Source: Candidatus Aegiribacteria sp. MLS_C
GTDB lineage: Bacteria; Fermentibacterota; Fermentibacteria; Fermentibacterales; JCC-6
Length of the DNA stretch: 64,000 bases
Direction of reading: 5' to 3'
NCBI GenBank assembly: GCA_002030045.1
Contig: LQBI01000013.1
Location: 124,001 to 188,000 of the forward strand
Every line of letters starts with the position of its first letter. The stretch's first letter is position 1. Below are positions 51,981 through 60,750 of the stretch, piece after piece. A program made the translations under genes and the position numbers. The notes under the pieces were generated by a model. That model did no database searches. It saw only the letters and a list, made by a program, of their open reading frames with translations, and was not told where the DNA came from.

Positions 51981-52228
51981 ACCGGTCTTCCCCGGGTAGT
52001 TGTGTAAATGACCCTCTGGAGTGGTATGACCGGTTTCCAGATAAACGATCGCCAGCCGCCGGGCAAGGCCTCGTGATGCATGATACCGTGGAGAAGTGCA
52101 GCTGTTGAACGGACCCCCTTAAGTACTCTCTCGGGGCAGGAGTGGTCTTAAGGAAGATGCGACGATGAAAACAGAGAGGGGCGGCAGTTTATTTCCGCCG
52201 CCCCTTCCCTTGACGGAAACCAGGAGCT
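51981..52228. other. intergenic region without recognised gene
   Basis: About 250 bp between the plus-strand membrane gene and the interrupted secreted gene on the minus strand. Apart from the terminator at its right end, nothing recognisable was seen: no tRNA-like T-loop, promoter pair or coding signal. Confidence 0.6.
52168..52204 (-). terminator. hairpin terminator after the interrupted secreted gene
   Basis: On the minus strand, an 8-bp stem GGGGCGGC (52204-52197) / GCCGCCCC (52185-52178) with an 11-nt loop is followed by TCTCTGTTTT, about 25 nt past the stop of the gene at 52229. Confidence 0.6.
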
Positions 52229-52816
52229 TCAGAACACGCTCCTGGTGCTGCCCCAGGTAGTGTTTTCCAGCGATGTGCCGCAGTCGGCGTAGACCTCTAT
52301 GAGACCTGTTCTTCCCCAGCTCTGGTCCGAGTCCCGCATGCCGCTGTAACATGACCAGGTGTCCACACCGTTGAAGCTGATCCGGCCGCCGAGCCGGGTG
52401 TTGTCGTACCAGGCGCAGAAACAGTTGCCATCGGGGATCAAAATGCTCCCGGACGAGATATACACATAGGTGTAGGTGCATGGCGGGAAACCGGAATCGG
52501 GATCGGCGGGGGTGTACTCCCCGCAGGAGTCAGCTGTATTGACGTCACTCGAAGGGGTACCAGGCTGCTCAGGTCAGTCCGGACCACCCAACCGTGATCC
52601 CCGGGACGCAGGCCCGCAGCACGGGAACCCGAGCTGTTCCGGTATCAGATCCTGCCCGGTGTCGTTCCCGACACTGGTAATGAACCACTCCTCCCATCCA
52701 CCGGCGCTGCCGCCGATGGTTGCGGGCGTTCCCATGGCCCCTCCGGTGCTGTACTCGAAATCCTCGGACCAGGCAACGGCGAAAACCGGGACTACTATCA
52801 GAGAGAACCTCTTCAT
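52229..52816 (-). pseudogene. secreted Cys-rich protein gene interrupted by one in-frame TGA
   Basis: One frame of 195 codons with a single TGA at 52574-52576 (codon 81). It starts at an ATG with AAGGGA upstream and a signal peptide (MKRFSLIVVPVFAVAWS). The part before TGA contains EDFEYSTGGAMGTPATIGGS and FPCCGPASRG. The part after continues without another stop through DSCGEYTPADPDSGFPPC, NCFCAWYDNTRLGGRISFNG and TGLIEVYADCGTS, a beta-rich Cys-containing domain. A terminator follows. It may be a recent pseudogene, a sequencing error or a recoded TGA. No convincing bacterial SECIS hairpin was seen after the TGA. Family not recognised. Confidence 0.65.
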
Positions 52817-52997
52817 CGTTTTCCCTTATCGTAATGGAGTTAAGACGATTATGACGATCCCCGGTTATTTCAAAGTGCTGACAAGGTGCTCTGACTCGGA
52901 GTGTCCCGCTGTTGCGGACCAGCCTGGCCGCGTTACTCCAGATCACCCTTGTGGATCTCCATCCGGGTTTGTCAGAGGCCGTTTCTAGACATGCGGA

Positions 52998-54041
52998 CTA
53001 TCCCCTGAGGAAATCTCCCCTTCCGTCAATTCCGTTCAGGAACTGCACCAGCAGCTCGATCGCGGTCTCCACGTCGTGCCTGTGGATCACTGCGACCGGG
53101 CTGTGACCGTACCTGGTGGGTATGGAAAGACAGATGGCATGGGATCCCGGTGAGAACCTCTGCATGCTGGAGGTGTCGGTCCCTCCCCTCACCAGTATCT
53201 CCACCTGATGGTCTATGCCCTTCTCCTCCGCCAGACGCCTCATGTAGTCCAGCAGCGGCGCGGAGCTTATTACGCTGGAATCCATCTGCTTGATGGCCAC
53301 ACCCCTGCCCAGGTCGGCTATCTTCATCCTGGCTGGGTATCCCGGAGTGTCGCCTGCGCCGGTTATGTCCACGGCGATCCCGATGTCGGGTTTCACGGTC
53401 TGGGCGGCGACGGTGGACCCTCGAAGGCCCACCTCCTCCTGCGAGGTCCCCACCGCGTAGACGTCTATGGCCGGGTTGCTGAACCTCCGCATCGCCTCGA
53501 TAATGATGTATGCTCCGACCCTGTCGTCGAAGGCCTTTGCCAGCAGGCAGTCACCCAGCTCCATGAACCCGGTGTCCATGGATACCCAGTCTCCCTTTTC
53601 CACCTTCTCCCTGACCTTCTCCTCCGGAAGCCCGAAGTCAAGGTACAGCTTCTCCGGTTTTGGTTTCTGTCCTCCGTCCTGCGAGGGCGGTTCCCACATG
53701 ACGGACATCACGGCCGGAACAGTTTCGCCCCTGCGGGTGTGCACCCTCATCGTATGGCCCATGATATTCGAGGGGTCCCATCCTCCAACCGGTACCACCG
53801 AAGCGAAACCGTTCTCGTCTATGTTGTATACAAGGAAGCCGATCTCGTCGATGTGCCCCGCAAGCATTACCCTGAGCCGCTCGCCGCCTTCGGTCCCGCT
53901 CCTGAAGGCCGTCACGTTCTTCATCGCATCGGTGGTGACGGTGTCCGCATGGTCCTTCAGCGCATCCCTGAAAAGCCCAGCCACCGCATCCTCGTGACCC
54001 GATATGCCGTCAGCCTCGCAAAGTTTCCTGAGGAGTTCCAT
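52998..54041 (-). CDS. M42-family aminopeptidase (FrvX/TET type)
   Basis: A 347-aa dinuclear metallo-aminopeptidase that assembles into large cages. Metal and catalytic residues are visible in MLAGHIDEIGFLV (His, Asp), AKAFDDRVGAYI (Asp), GTSQEEVGLRGS (Glu-Glu), AVDITGAGDTPG (Asp) and RYGHSPVAVIHRHD (His). The start at 54041 has GGAAGGA upstream and lies 14 nt after the stop of the secreted caspase-like gene; the longer in-frame start is Arg-rich and unlikely. Confidence 0.94.
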   Translation of the reverse strand: MELLRKLCEADGISGHEDAVAGLFRDALKDHADTVTTDAMKNVTAFRSGTEGGERLRVMLAGHIDEIGFLVYNIDENGFASVVPVGGWDPSNIMGHTMRVHTRRGETVPAVMSVMWEPPSQDGGQKPKPEKLYLDFGLPEEKVREKVEKGDWVSMDTGFMELGDCLLAKAFDDRVGAYIIIEAMRRFSNPAIDVYAVGTSQEEVGLRGSTVAAQTVKPDIGIAVDITGAGDTPGYPARMKIADLGRGVAIKQMDSSVISSAPLLDYMRRLAEEKGIDHQVEILVRGGTDTSSMQRFSPGSHAICLSIPTRYGHSPVAVIHRHDVETAIELLVQFLNGIDGRGDFLRG

Positions 54042-54055
54042 CGGCTGTCCTTCCG

Positions 54056-55027
54056 TTATTCTGTGACGGAACCGCCGGCGCCTCCCGGTTCCTGCCATGT
54101 GAAGCCGGCGCCCTCCATGGTCCCGGTGGAGGTGGTACCGGAGAAATCGATGTCCTCGAGGACGGCGGCAGCGGCTTCCGCAGGGGGGAGACCGTTCTCG
54201 AGTATCAGGTCAAGGTAGTAGATCTCGATCATGCCGCTGGCGGCCCAGTCCACGCTCCTGGTATAGCCGGAGACGACGAAACCCTCCGGCCAGTCGCCCC
54301 TCGAGGAAAGTATGGCCCGGGGGAGCCCTCCCGACATGATCTCGCAGCAGCTGAAATGCACCATGGCCAGGTTCCTGCAGGGTTCCAGCGCCCTTATGAA
54401 CTCATCCGCGCTCACCGTCCCTGAGGCAAGCTCGACGCCGGAAGAGGTCCCGTGGGAGGCTATGACAAGGTACAGCTCACCAGGCAGGCCCGAGGACTCC
54501 AGGCCGAAGGCCGCCAGGTCGTCCGGATCATGGACGAACCGGTGTCTCACCTCCACTCCCGGGACCCTGGCGAACCAGGTCGCCAGCATCTCTCCGAAGG
54601 AGTACTCCTGCTCCAGGAGTGATGACTGCCATTCCGCTTCCAGGACCACAAGCCACATGGAGGGCTCCATTCCCGACCCGGCCCTGACCCCTTCCCATTC
54701 GTACCAGGTCCCTCCGCCCTCAGGTCTCCATTCACCGTCCAGACGCGTGCCTCCGTCCAGGAGGTCGAACCACCCCTCTCCGGACGCCGATGGCTCCCGG
54801 TATGTGAAAACCAGCCTTCCGTCCCTGTCCACGGTTCCCTCGACGGTGGAATAGCCTCCCAGGGTGTAGTATCCGGTGACTTCCCCGCCTTCCTGGTAGA
54901 GGACGAGGGTCCCGTAGGTGGTCTCCCAGGTCCCGGAGAAATCCGGAAGATCCCCGAAGGGAAACAGCGCCCGTAGGGACGAGACCAGAAGCAGAAGCGG
55001 AAGCAGGTACAGGCCGGATCCGGTCAT
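54056..55027 (-). CDS. secreted caspase-fold (clan CD) peptidase-like protein
   Basis: A 323-aa exported protein. ATG at 55027 opens a hydrophobic signal (MTGSGLYLLPLLLLVSS). An N-terminal beta domain (about residues 30-105, lipocalin-like FSGTWETTYGTLVLYQEG) precedes a domain with a His-Cys pair: LYLVIASHGTSSGVEL (His192) and AMVHFSCCEIMSGGLPRAI (Cys227 or Cys228). This matches the spacing and hydrophobic strand context of clan CD/CHAT or C14-type peptidases. Substrate unknown. ATGA overlap with alaS is a curious pairing. Confidence 0.7.
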   Translation of the reverse strand: MTGSGLYLLPLLLLVSSLRALFPFGDLPDFSGTWETTYGTLVLYQEGGEVTGYYTLGGYSTVEGTVDRDGRLVFTYREPSASGEGWFDLLDGGTRLDGEWRPEGGGTWYEWEGVRAGSGMEPSMWLVVLEAEWQSSLLEQEYSFGEMLATWFARVPGVEVRHRFVHDPDDLAAFGLESSGLPGELYLVIASHGTSSGVELASGTVSADEFIRALEPCRNLAMVHFSCCEIMSGGLPRAILSSRGDWPEGFVVSGYTRSVDWAASGMIEIYYLDLILENGLPPAEAAAAVLEDIDFSGTTSTGTMEGAGFTWQEPGGAGGSVTE

Positions 55028-56811
55028 TCGAGGACCGCCCGTATCCTTCGAACGCCGCCGGAGGAACTCTTCTCCTTCAGTATGCGGAAATGTCCCAGTT
55101 CCCCTGTCCTCGCCACGTGGGGACCTCCGCATATTTCAGTGGAGAAGCTCCCTATGCTGTAGACCTTGACCATGTCGCCGTACCTGCTTCGAAACAGACC
55201 TATGGCACCCTCCTCGAGTGCTTCCTCAAGGAGTTTCTCCTCGCAGACGACGGGAAGGTCGGCCTCTATTATCTCGTTGACCCTGACTTCCACCGCCCTT
55301 ATCTCCTCCCCGGTCATGGCCTCCGGATGGCTGAAGTCGAACCTCAGCCTCTTCTCCGTTATGTTGCTCCCCTTCTGCTCCACGTGGTCGCCGAGGACCT
55401 CCCGCAGGGCCTGGTGAAGGAGATGCGTGGCGGTATGCAGGCGGGTCACCATCTCGCTGTTGTCCGCCAGGCCTCCTTTGAACTTCCCCCCGCCTCCCTG
55501 TCTTGAAAGCTCCCTGTGCTTGTCGAACGCCTTCCCGTACCCTTCCATGTCCACCTTCAGACCGTGTTCGGAAGCCAGTTCCGCCGTGAACTCCACCGGG
55601 AAACCGTAGGTGTCGTAGAGCTTGAATGCAACCCTTCCGGGCACGGTGGCCGCGGGGTTCCTGAGCAGGTTCGGCAGGAGCTTCTCGAATTCACGAAGAC
55701 CCGACTGGAGGGTGCTCTCGAACCTCTGTTCCTCCTGGTGCAGCTCCGAGAGGACGAACTCCCTGTTCCTGGCAAGTTCGGGGTGGTCGTCCGATTCCGT
55801 TTCGATGACCAATCCGGCCAGGTCCCTGGTGAAGGGGTCCTCTATGCCCAGTTTCCTTCCATGGCGGATGGCCAGCCTGATCAGCCGCCTGAGGACGTAC
55901 CCCCTGTCGAGGTTCGAGGGGGGGACGCCCTGATCGTCGCCAAGTATGTGAGTGGCTGTCCTGATGTGATCGGAGATGATCCTCAGTGACCTCACCCGGT
56001 CCCCGGTACCGCCGGCTCCGGCACCGGTGAGTTCCTCCAGACGTCCGAGAAGAGGCTGGAAGACAGGAACCTCGAAGACCGAGGTGCAGCCGTTCATCAT
56101 GGCCACTGTCCTCTCCACCCCCATGCCCGTGTCCACGTTCCTCTGCTCGAGTGACACGAAGTCCCCGTCGGAGGTCTTCCTGTACTGCATGAAGACGTCG
56201 TTCCAGATCTCGAAGTACTTGCCGCAGCCGCAGCCGGGCATGCACCGGGGTCCGCAGGGAGGCCTCCCGGTATCGATGAACATCTCGGTGTCGGGACCGC
56301 ACGGCCCCGTGGCCCCCGTAGGACCCCACCAGTTGTCCTTCCTGCCCAGGAAGTGTATCCTTTCGGGCGGCACTCCCATATCCTCCCAGATTGAGGCTGC
56401 TTCATCGTCCGGAGGCACCTGTCCGTCGCCCGCGAAGACCGTCACGCTGAGCAGGCCCGGGTCGAAACCAAGCCATTCCCTGCCGGTAAGGAACTCGAAG
56501 CTCCATTCTATCGCCTCGCGCTTGAAGTAGTCCCCCAGCGACCAGTTTCCAAGCATCTCGAAGAACGTCAGGTGCGTGGGATCGCCCACTTCCTCTATGT
56601 CGCCTGTCCGTATGCACTTCTGTATGTCCACAAGTCTGCTCCCGCCGGGATGCTTCTCTCCAAGCAGATAGGGCACCAGCGGCTGCATGCCCGCAGGGGT
56701 GAACAGTATGGTGGAATCCTCCTGGGGTATCAGGGACGCGCCCTGCACGAGGGTATGACCCCGGGAGGTGAAAAAGTCGAAATACAGTCTCCTCAGTTCT
56801 TCTGCCGTCAT
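55024..56811 (-). CDS. alaS: alanyl-tRNA synthetase, short form lacking C-Ala
   Basis: Charges tRNA-Ala. The ATG at 56811 (MTAEELRRLYFDFFTSRGHT) gives 595 aa against about 870 for typical bacterial AlaS. Present are the catalytic domain (FTPAGMQPLVPYLLG, HLTFFEMLGNWSLGDYFKRE, VDTGMGVERTVAMMNG), the tRNA-recognition helices, and the editing domain with HTATHLLHQAL and CGGPHVARTG. The protein ends right after the editing domain (SSGGVRRIRAVLE), so the DHHA1/C-Ala domain is missing. The frame ends in a normal overlap with the next gene, so truncation by frameshift is not indicated. Confidence 0.92.
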   Translation of the reverse strand: MTAEELRRLYFDFFTSRGHTLVQGASLIPQEDSTILFTPAGMQPLVPYLLGEKHPGGSRLVDIQKCIRTGDIEEVGDPTHLTFFEMLGNWSLGDYFKREAIEWSFEFLTGREWLGFDPGLLSVTVFAGDGQVPPDDEAASIWEDMGVPPERIHFLGRKDNWWGPTGATGPCGPDTEMFIDTGRPPCGPRCMPGCGCGKYFEIWNDVFMQYRKTSDGDFVSLEQRNVDTGMGVERTVAMMNGCTSVFEVPVFQPLLGRLEELTGAGAGGTGDRVRSLRIISDHIRTATHILGDDQGVPPSNLDRGYVLRRLIRLAIRHGRKLGIEDPFTRDLAGLVIETESDDHPELARNREFVLSELHQEEQRFESTLQSGLREFEKLLPNLLRNPAATVPGRVAFKLYDTYGFPVEFTAELASEHGLKVDMEGYGKAFDKHRELSRQGGGGKFKGGLADNSEMVTRLHTATHLLHQALREVLGDHVEQKGSNITEKRLRFDFSHPEAMTGEEIRAVEVRVNEIIEADLPVVCEEKLLEEALEEGAIGLFRSRYGDMVKVYSIGSFSTEICGGPHVARTGELGHFRILKEKSSSGGVRRIRAVLE

Positions 56812-56868
56812 CTTCTTTCCCCTGTCGGCCCGGCCCTCCGGGGGCCGGACGCCTGTGGACCGCATCCC

Positions 56869-57993
56869 TCAGAGGTCCTTCTGGTAGACCCTGTACGTCC
56901 GGTACTGTTCCGTGTCCAGGTCCTTCTCCAGGATGCGGCGCATGGATTCGTTGTCCTCGAGGATCCAGGAAAGCTCGCCCCAGAGGATCCCCCTATCCTT
57001 GCTGGAGCTGATTATCCTGTCTATCAGAAGGGCCTCCAGGCCCCGGCCCCTGCAGGCCTTCCTGACTCCCAGCAGCAGTACCCTGCATCTGTCGATCCTG
57101 ACTCTGAACGGCGGCACCTTCAGGGCAAGCAGAGCCCTGAGGAGGCTGCCCCCGGCCTTTCCGAGAGCCTGGTTCGCGTCGGGTATCGCCACCGCGAAGG
57201 CCACGGGCTGCCCGTCCAGCTCCACTATTGGCGCCAGTACGGGGTCCATTACGGTCCTCAACTCGTCGGCAAGGTGGCCGAGCTCTTCCCTGGTCATCGG
57301 CACGAACCCCCAGTTGTCCCGCCAGCACTCGTTGTAGATGTCCATTATGAGGGGCACCTCCTGGTGTATGCGCCTGACGGACATGTCCCTGATCACCGCA
57401 TTGCTCCTCCTGCGCACCAGCTCTGACACCCTGGACATCCTGGAATCCAGCGCCCTGTCGGTGTAGAGCCTGTAGGCCAGTAGGTCGCGAACCTTCCGGT
57501 ATCCGCACTCCTCCATGTACCCGGGGTACCAGTCCGGATTGTAGGGCATCATCACGAGTGGGCTGGCGTCGAACCCCTTCACCAGCATTCCGCACTCCTC
57601 GTTCGTGGAGAAGTTCATCGGACCCCTGACACGGTCCATGCCCGCCGCCCTCAGCTTTTCCTCGCAGGCACCCAGGAGAGCCTTCGCTATGCCGGGGTCC
57701 CTCTCCATCTCCAGGAAGCCGAAGAACCCGGTCCTTTCGCCGTGGTACTCGTTGTGGGCGTGATTGACTATGGAAGCGGCCCGCCCCCTGACCCTGCCGC
57801 CGTCGTCCACCGCCAGCAGGTACTCCACGGAGGAATGCCTGTGGAACGGGTGCCTGTCCCTGTCGAAGAGGTCCCTCTGGAAGACTCTCACCGGAGGGAC
57901 CCAGAAGGTATCATCGGAGTAGAGCCTGTACGGGAGATCGATGAACTGCCCGAGGAGGCCCCTTCCCGTCACTTTGACGACAGAGTAGGGCAT
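56869..57993 (-). CDS. bCerS-like GNAT acyltransferase (probable ceramide synthase)
   Basis: A 374-aa protein of the YghO-like GNAT family. The N-terminal part has LPYRLYSDDTFWVPPVRV and ASIVNHAHNEYHGERTGFFG; the middle has GPMNFSTNEECGMLVKGFD and MMPYNPDWYPGYMEECGY; the C-terminal part is a second GNAT-like fold ending LDTEQYRTYRVYQKDL. In Caulobacter, bCerS, a member of this family, N-acylates the long-chain base. The gene lies 13 nt downstream of a serine palmitoyltransferase gene with a CerR-like reductase divergent, so ceramide synthesis is the best-supported role. By inference it acts at the inner membrane. Confidence 0.75.
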   Translation of the reverse strand: MPYSVVKVTGRGLLGQFIDLPYRLYSDDTFWVPPVRVFQRDLFDRDRHPFHRHSSVEYLLAVDDGGRVRGRAASIVNHAHNEYHGERTGFFGFLEMERDPGIAKALLGACEEKLRAAGMDRVRGPMNFSTNEECGMLVKGFDASPLVMMPYNPDWYPGYMEECGYRKVRDLLAYRLYTDRALDSRMSRVSELVRRRSNAVIRDMSVRRIHQEVPLIMDIYNECWRDNWGFVPMTREELGHLADELRTVMDPVLAPIVELDGQPVAFAVAIPDANQALGKAGGSLLRALLALKVPPFRVRIDRCRVLLLGVRKACRGRGLEALLIDRIISSSKDRGILWGELSWILEDNESMRRILEKDLDTEQYRTYRVYQKDL

Positions 57994-58006
57994 CGGACCT
58001 CCCGGA

Positions 58007-59200
58007 TCAGATCATTCCCAGTGATTTGCCGCACTTCTCGAAAACGTCAAGGGCCCTGTCTATCATCTCGTCGGTATGGGTGGACATGTAGCTTGTCCTG
58101 AGCATCTCCCCGCCGCTGGCCACGGCCGGGCTGACCACCGGGTTCGTGAAGACGCCGTGCTGGTACAGCATTCTATAGAACATCAGGGTCTGGACCTCGT
58201 CACCGACTATTATGGGAACGATGGGGGCCTCGGAATTGCCGACGTTGAATCCCATGGAGGCCAGTCCCTGTCTGGACCTCTCCGCGGCCTTGTGGCACCT
58301 GGAGACGAGTTCCGGCTCCTGCTCCAGTACGTCCAGGGCGGCTATCACCGTGCCCACCGCCGCCGGGGGCAGGCTCGCCGAGAAGATCATCGTCCTGGCC
58401 GTGTGCTTTATGTACTCCATTACCCTGGCTGGTCCGGCTGCGAAGCCGCCTACGCAGGCGAAGGACTTGCTGAAGGTCCCGATGAGCAGGTCGATCTCGT
58501 CATGGCAGCCGAAGTGCTCCGCCGTCCCCCTGCCCCTGGGACCCATGGCCCCGACACCGTGTGCGTCGTCAATGATGAGACGGACCCCGAATTCCCTGCT
58601 TATCTCCACCAGACCCGGCACGTCCGCGAGGTCGCCCTCCATGCTGAAGACGCCGTCGGTTACTATCACGCCGGGGTGCTGCCTGTTGTTCTCCAGCATG
58701 TACCTTAGATGTTCCAGGTCGTTGTGCCTGTACTTGAGCACCCTGCCGTAGCTCATCCTGGAACCGTCTATGATGGAAGCGTGATCCAGGCGGTCGAGGT
58801 AGATGATGTCGTTCCTGCCGGCGATGGTGGAGATAACCCCCATGTTCGACTGGAAGCCGGTGCTGAACGTGATGACCATCTCCTTGTCCAGGAATCCCGC
58901 AAGCCTGTTCTCCAGCTCTATGTGGAGGTCGAGGGTGCCGTTGAGGAACCTGCTGCCGGTGCATCCGGTACCGTACTTGTCTATTGCCTCCTTGGCCTTC
59001 TCCATCACCTTCGGGTGGTCGGTAAGCCCCAGATAGTTGTTGGAACCCAGCATTATTATGCTGTGGCCCTCTATCTCCATCTCCGCTCCCACATGACCGC
59101 TCAGGGGTACGAAATAGGGGTACAGACCGGCCTTCTGCACCTGCTCCAGTCTCTCGTAGTCGTAGCACTTCTGGAACACGTCGTTCGGTGTAAGGTTCAT
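58007..59200 (-). CDS. spt: serine palmitoyltransferase (alpha-oxoamine synthase)
   Basis: PLP enzyme that condenses serine with an acyl thioester to 3-ketosphinganine. The 397-aa protein starts at ATG 59200 behind AAGGTG. It closely follows the Bacteroidetes SPT pattern: AGLYPYFVPLSG, MLGSNNYLGLTDHP, YGTGCTGSRFLNGTLDLHIE, DHASIIDGSRMS, VTDGVFSMEGDLADVPG, DDAHGVGAMGPRGRGTAEHF, the PLP-Lys loop GTFSKSFACVGGF, and NPVVSPAVASGGEMLR. KBL or BioF are alternatives, but SPT is favoured by these blocks and by the neighbours. Confidence 0.88.
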   Translation of the reverse strand: MNLTPNDVFQKCYDYERLEQVQKAGLYPYFVPLSGHVGAEMEIEGHSIIMLGSNNYLGLTDHPKVMEKAKEAIDKYGTGCTGSRFLNGTLDLHIELENRLAGFLDKEMVITFSTGFQSNMGVISTIAGRNDIIYLDRLDHASIIDGSRMSYGRVLKYRHNDLEHLRYMLENNRQHPGVIVTDGVFSMEGDLADVPGLVEISREFGVRLIIDDAHGVGAMGPRGRGTAEHFGCHDEIDLLIGTFSKSFACVGGFAAGPARVMEYIKHTARTMIFSASLPPAAVGTVIAALDVLEQEPELVSRCHKAAERSRQGLASMGFNVGNSEAPIVPIIVGDEVQTLMFYRMLYQHGVFTNPVVSPAVASGGEMLRTSYMSTHTDEMIDRALDVFEKCGKSLGMI

Positions 59201-59291
59201 ACTGCACCTTGTCATAAAGGTTATCAACATGTAGCATTGCGGAGGAAGTTAATCAGGCGGTCCTTCGAAGTCAACGGATTCCGGTGGTGAC

Positions 59292-60215
59292 ATGAAAAAA
59301 GTGGCCCTCACCGGGGCGTCGGGATTCCTCGGCGGCCATGCGGCCCGGGCTCTTCTCCGTCGCGGGGAAAGCGTCATGGCGCTTCTGCGCACGACCTCAT
59401 CCGCCGCATCCGTCCCCGAGGGCTGCGATACTTCCAGAGTGGATTTCATGGACCCGGATTCCATTGCGGAGAAACTGGCCGGCAGCGACGTCATCCTGCA
59501 CTGCGCCGGTGCAACCAGTGCAGGAAGCCGGGAGGAGTTCGACAGGGCCAACGGTCTGGTGACCGCCAACCTCTTAAGGGCAAGGCGAGCGGTCTGCCCC
59601 GATGCCCTCTTCGTGTACGTCTCCAGCCAGGCGGCCTCGGGCCCCTCGGGAGAGGGTCCCGTCACCGCCTACGGTCGAAGCAAGCTGCTGGGGGAATTCG
59701 CCGTGAGAGACGAGGAGAACTGGGTCATAGTGAGACCTCCCGCCATCTTCGGACCCGGTGACCCGGCGTCGGCCCCGGTGATCCGAATGGCAATAAGGGG
59801 GCTCTTCCTATCACCCCGTATGGACAGGGGAGGTTTTGCACTGGTCTACGCTCCCGACCTGGCCGAACTCCTGGTCATGCTTCCCGATAGTCCCTCCGCG
59901 GTTGGCAGGGTTCTGGAGCCATCTTACGGCAGGCTCTTCTCCTGGAGGGAATTCCACCGGATACTGGAGTATGGCGCCGGAAGAAGGATACTACACGTAA
60001 GGGTGCCCCCCTTCCTCGTCCATACGGCCGGTTTCATGTCGGAGGCCCTGGCCGCCCTCGCGGGAAGGACGCCATTCTTCTGCAGGGACAAGTGCCGGGA
60101 ACTTCTCGTATGTGACTGGCTTGTGGAGGAAGGAACCACCTGGGAACTCACCGGGTGGAAACCCTCCGTCCCCGTCGAGGAGGCGATGGCCTCTACCTTC
60201 GGGTCCTACCGGTAG
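59292..60215 (+). CDS. NAD-dependent epimerase/dehydratase, CerR-like
   Basis: A 307-aa extended short-chain dehydrogenase: LTGASGFLGGHAARALLRRG (nucleotide binding), VILHCAGATSAG, YVSSQAA, the catalytic YGRSK and VRPPAIFGPGDP. In Caulobacter, CerR of this family reduces the 3-keto group in ceramide synthesis. Here it is divergent from spt-bcerS across 91 bp, which supports that role. Other sugar or lipid substrates are not excluded by sequence alone. Confidence 0.8.
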   Translation: MKKVALTGASGFLGGHAARALLRRGESVMALLRTTSSAASVPEGCDTSRVDFMDPDSIAEKLAGSDVILHCAGATSAGSREEFDRANGLVTANLLRARRAVCPDALFVYVSSQAASGPSGEGPVTAYGRSKLLGEFAVRDEENWVIVRPPAIFGPGDPASAPVIRMAIRGLFLSPRMDRGGFALVYAPDLAELLVMLPDSPSAVGRVLEPSYGRLFSWREFHRILEYGAGRRILHVRVPPFLVHTAGFMSEALAALAGRTPFFCRDKCRELLVCDWLVEEGTTWELTGWKPSVPVEEAMASTFGSYR

Positions 60216-60239
60216 GGACTGTCTCCCGTCACGCTGCCT

Positions 60240-60731
60240 TCACCTCTTGTAACCTATGCGCCTCAGCAGTTCCAGCCTGTTCTCGACGTCTTCCTCGATC
60301 TCCACCGCCAGCGGGGGTTCGCCATCGATGACACCCATGACCCCTCCGCCCCGGTCGGACCTCCCCACTATGACCTGGACAGGGTTGGCCGTTGCGCAGT
60401 AGATCCTGCAGACCTCGGGCACCATCTTCACCTGGTTCAGCACCTGGATCGGGAATACGCCGTTGAGCACTATCATGAAGGTATGTCCGCAGCCGAGCCT
60501 GAGCAGGTTCCTCTCCGCCGCCTGCCTCAGTTCCAGGCTGGTACCGTCGCTCCTTACGAGCCGCGGCCCCGAGGCCTCGGAGAACGCCAGTCCGAACTCG
60601 GCCCCGGGCACGGTACCCGCTACGGCCTCGTACAGGTCCTCCACGGTCTTGATGAAGTGCGACTGTCCGAGGATCACGTTGCATCCTTCCGGAAAGTCCA
60701 GGTCGACAACGTCAAGGATAGGTGATTCCAT
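60240..60731 (-). CDS. DUF355 family (adenosine-specific kinase-like) protein
   Basis: A 163-aa protein of the PF04008 family, whose hyperthermophile members were described as adenosine-specific kinases. Typical blocks are GCNVILGQSHFIKTVEDLYE, AEFGLAFSEASGPRLVR, GHTFMIVLNGVFPIQVLNQV, EVCRIYCATANPVQVIVG and GGGVMGVIDG. GAAGGGAG lies about 9 nt upstream of the ATG. It follows rpoN by 19 nt. Physiological role uncertain. Confidence 0.88.
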   Translation of the reverse strand: MESPILDVVDLDFPEGCNVILGQSHFIKTVEDLYEAVAGTVPGAEFGLAFSEASGPRLVRSDGTSLELRQAAERNLLRLGCGHTFMIVLNGVFPIQVLNQVKMVPEVCRIYCATANPVQVIVGRSDRGGGVMGVIDGEPPLAVEIEEDVENRLELLRRIGYKR

Positions 60732-60750
60732 TCCGGGACACTCCCTTCCC

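Noticed and set aside
52540-52576. Selenocysteine reading of the TGA at 52574.
   Set aside because: No convincing hairpin with the bacterial SECIS layout was seen just downstream and no sel genes are in the window. It is kept only as one possibility in the finding.
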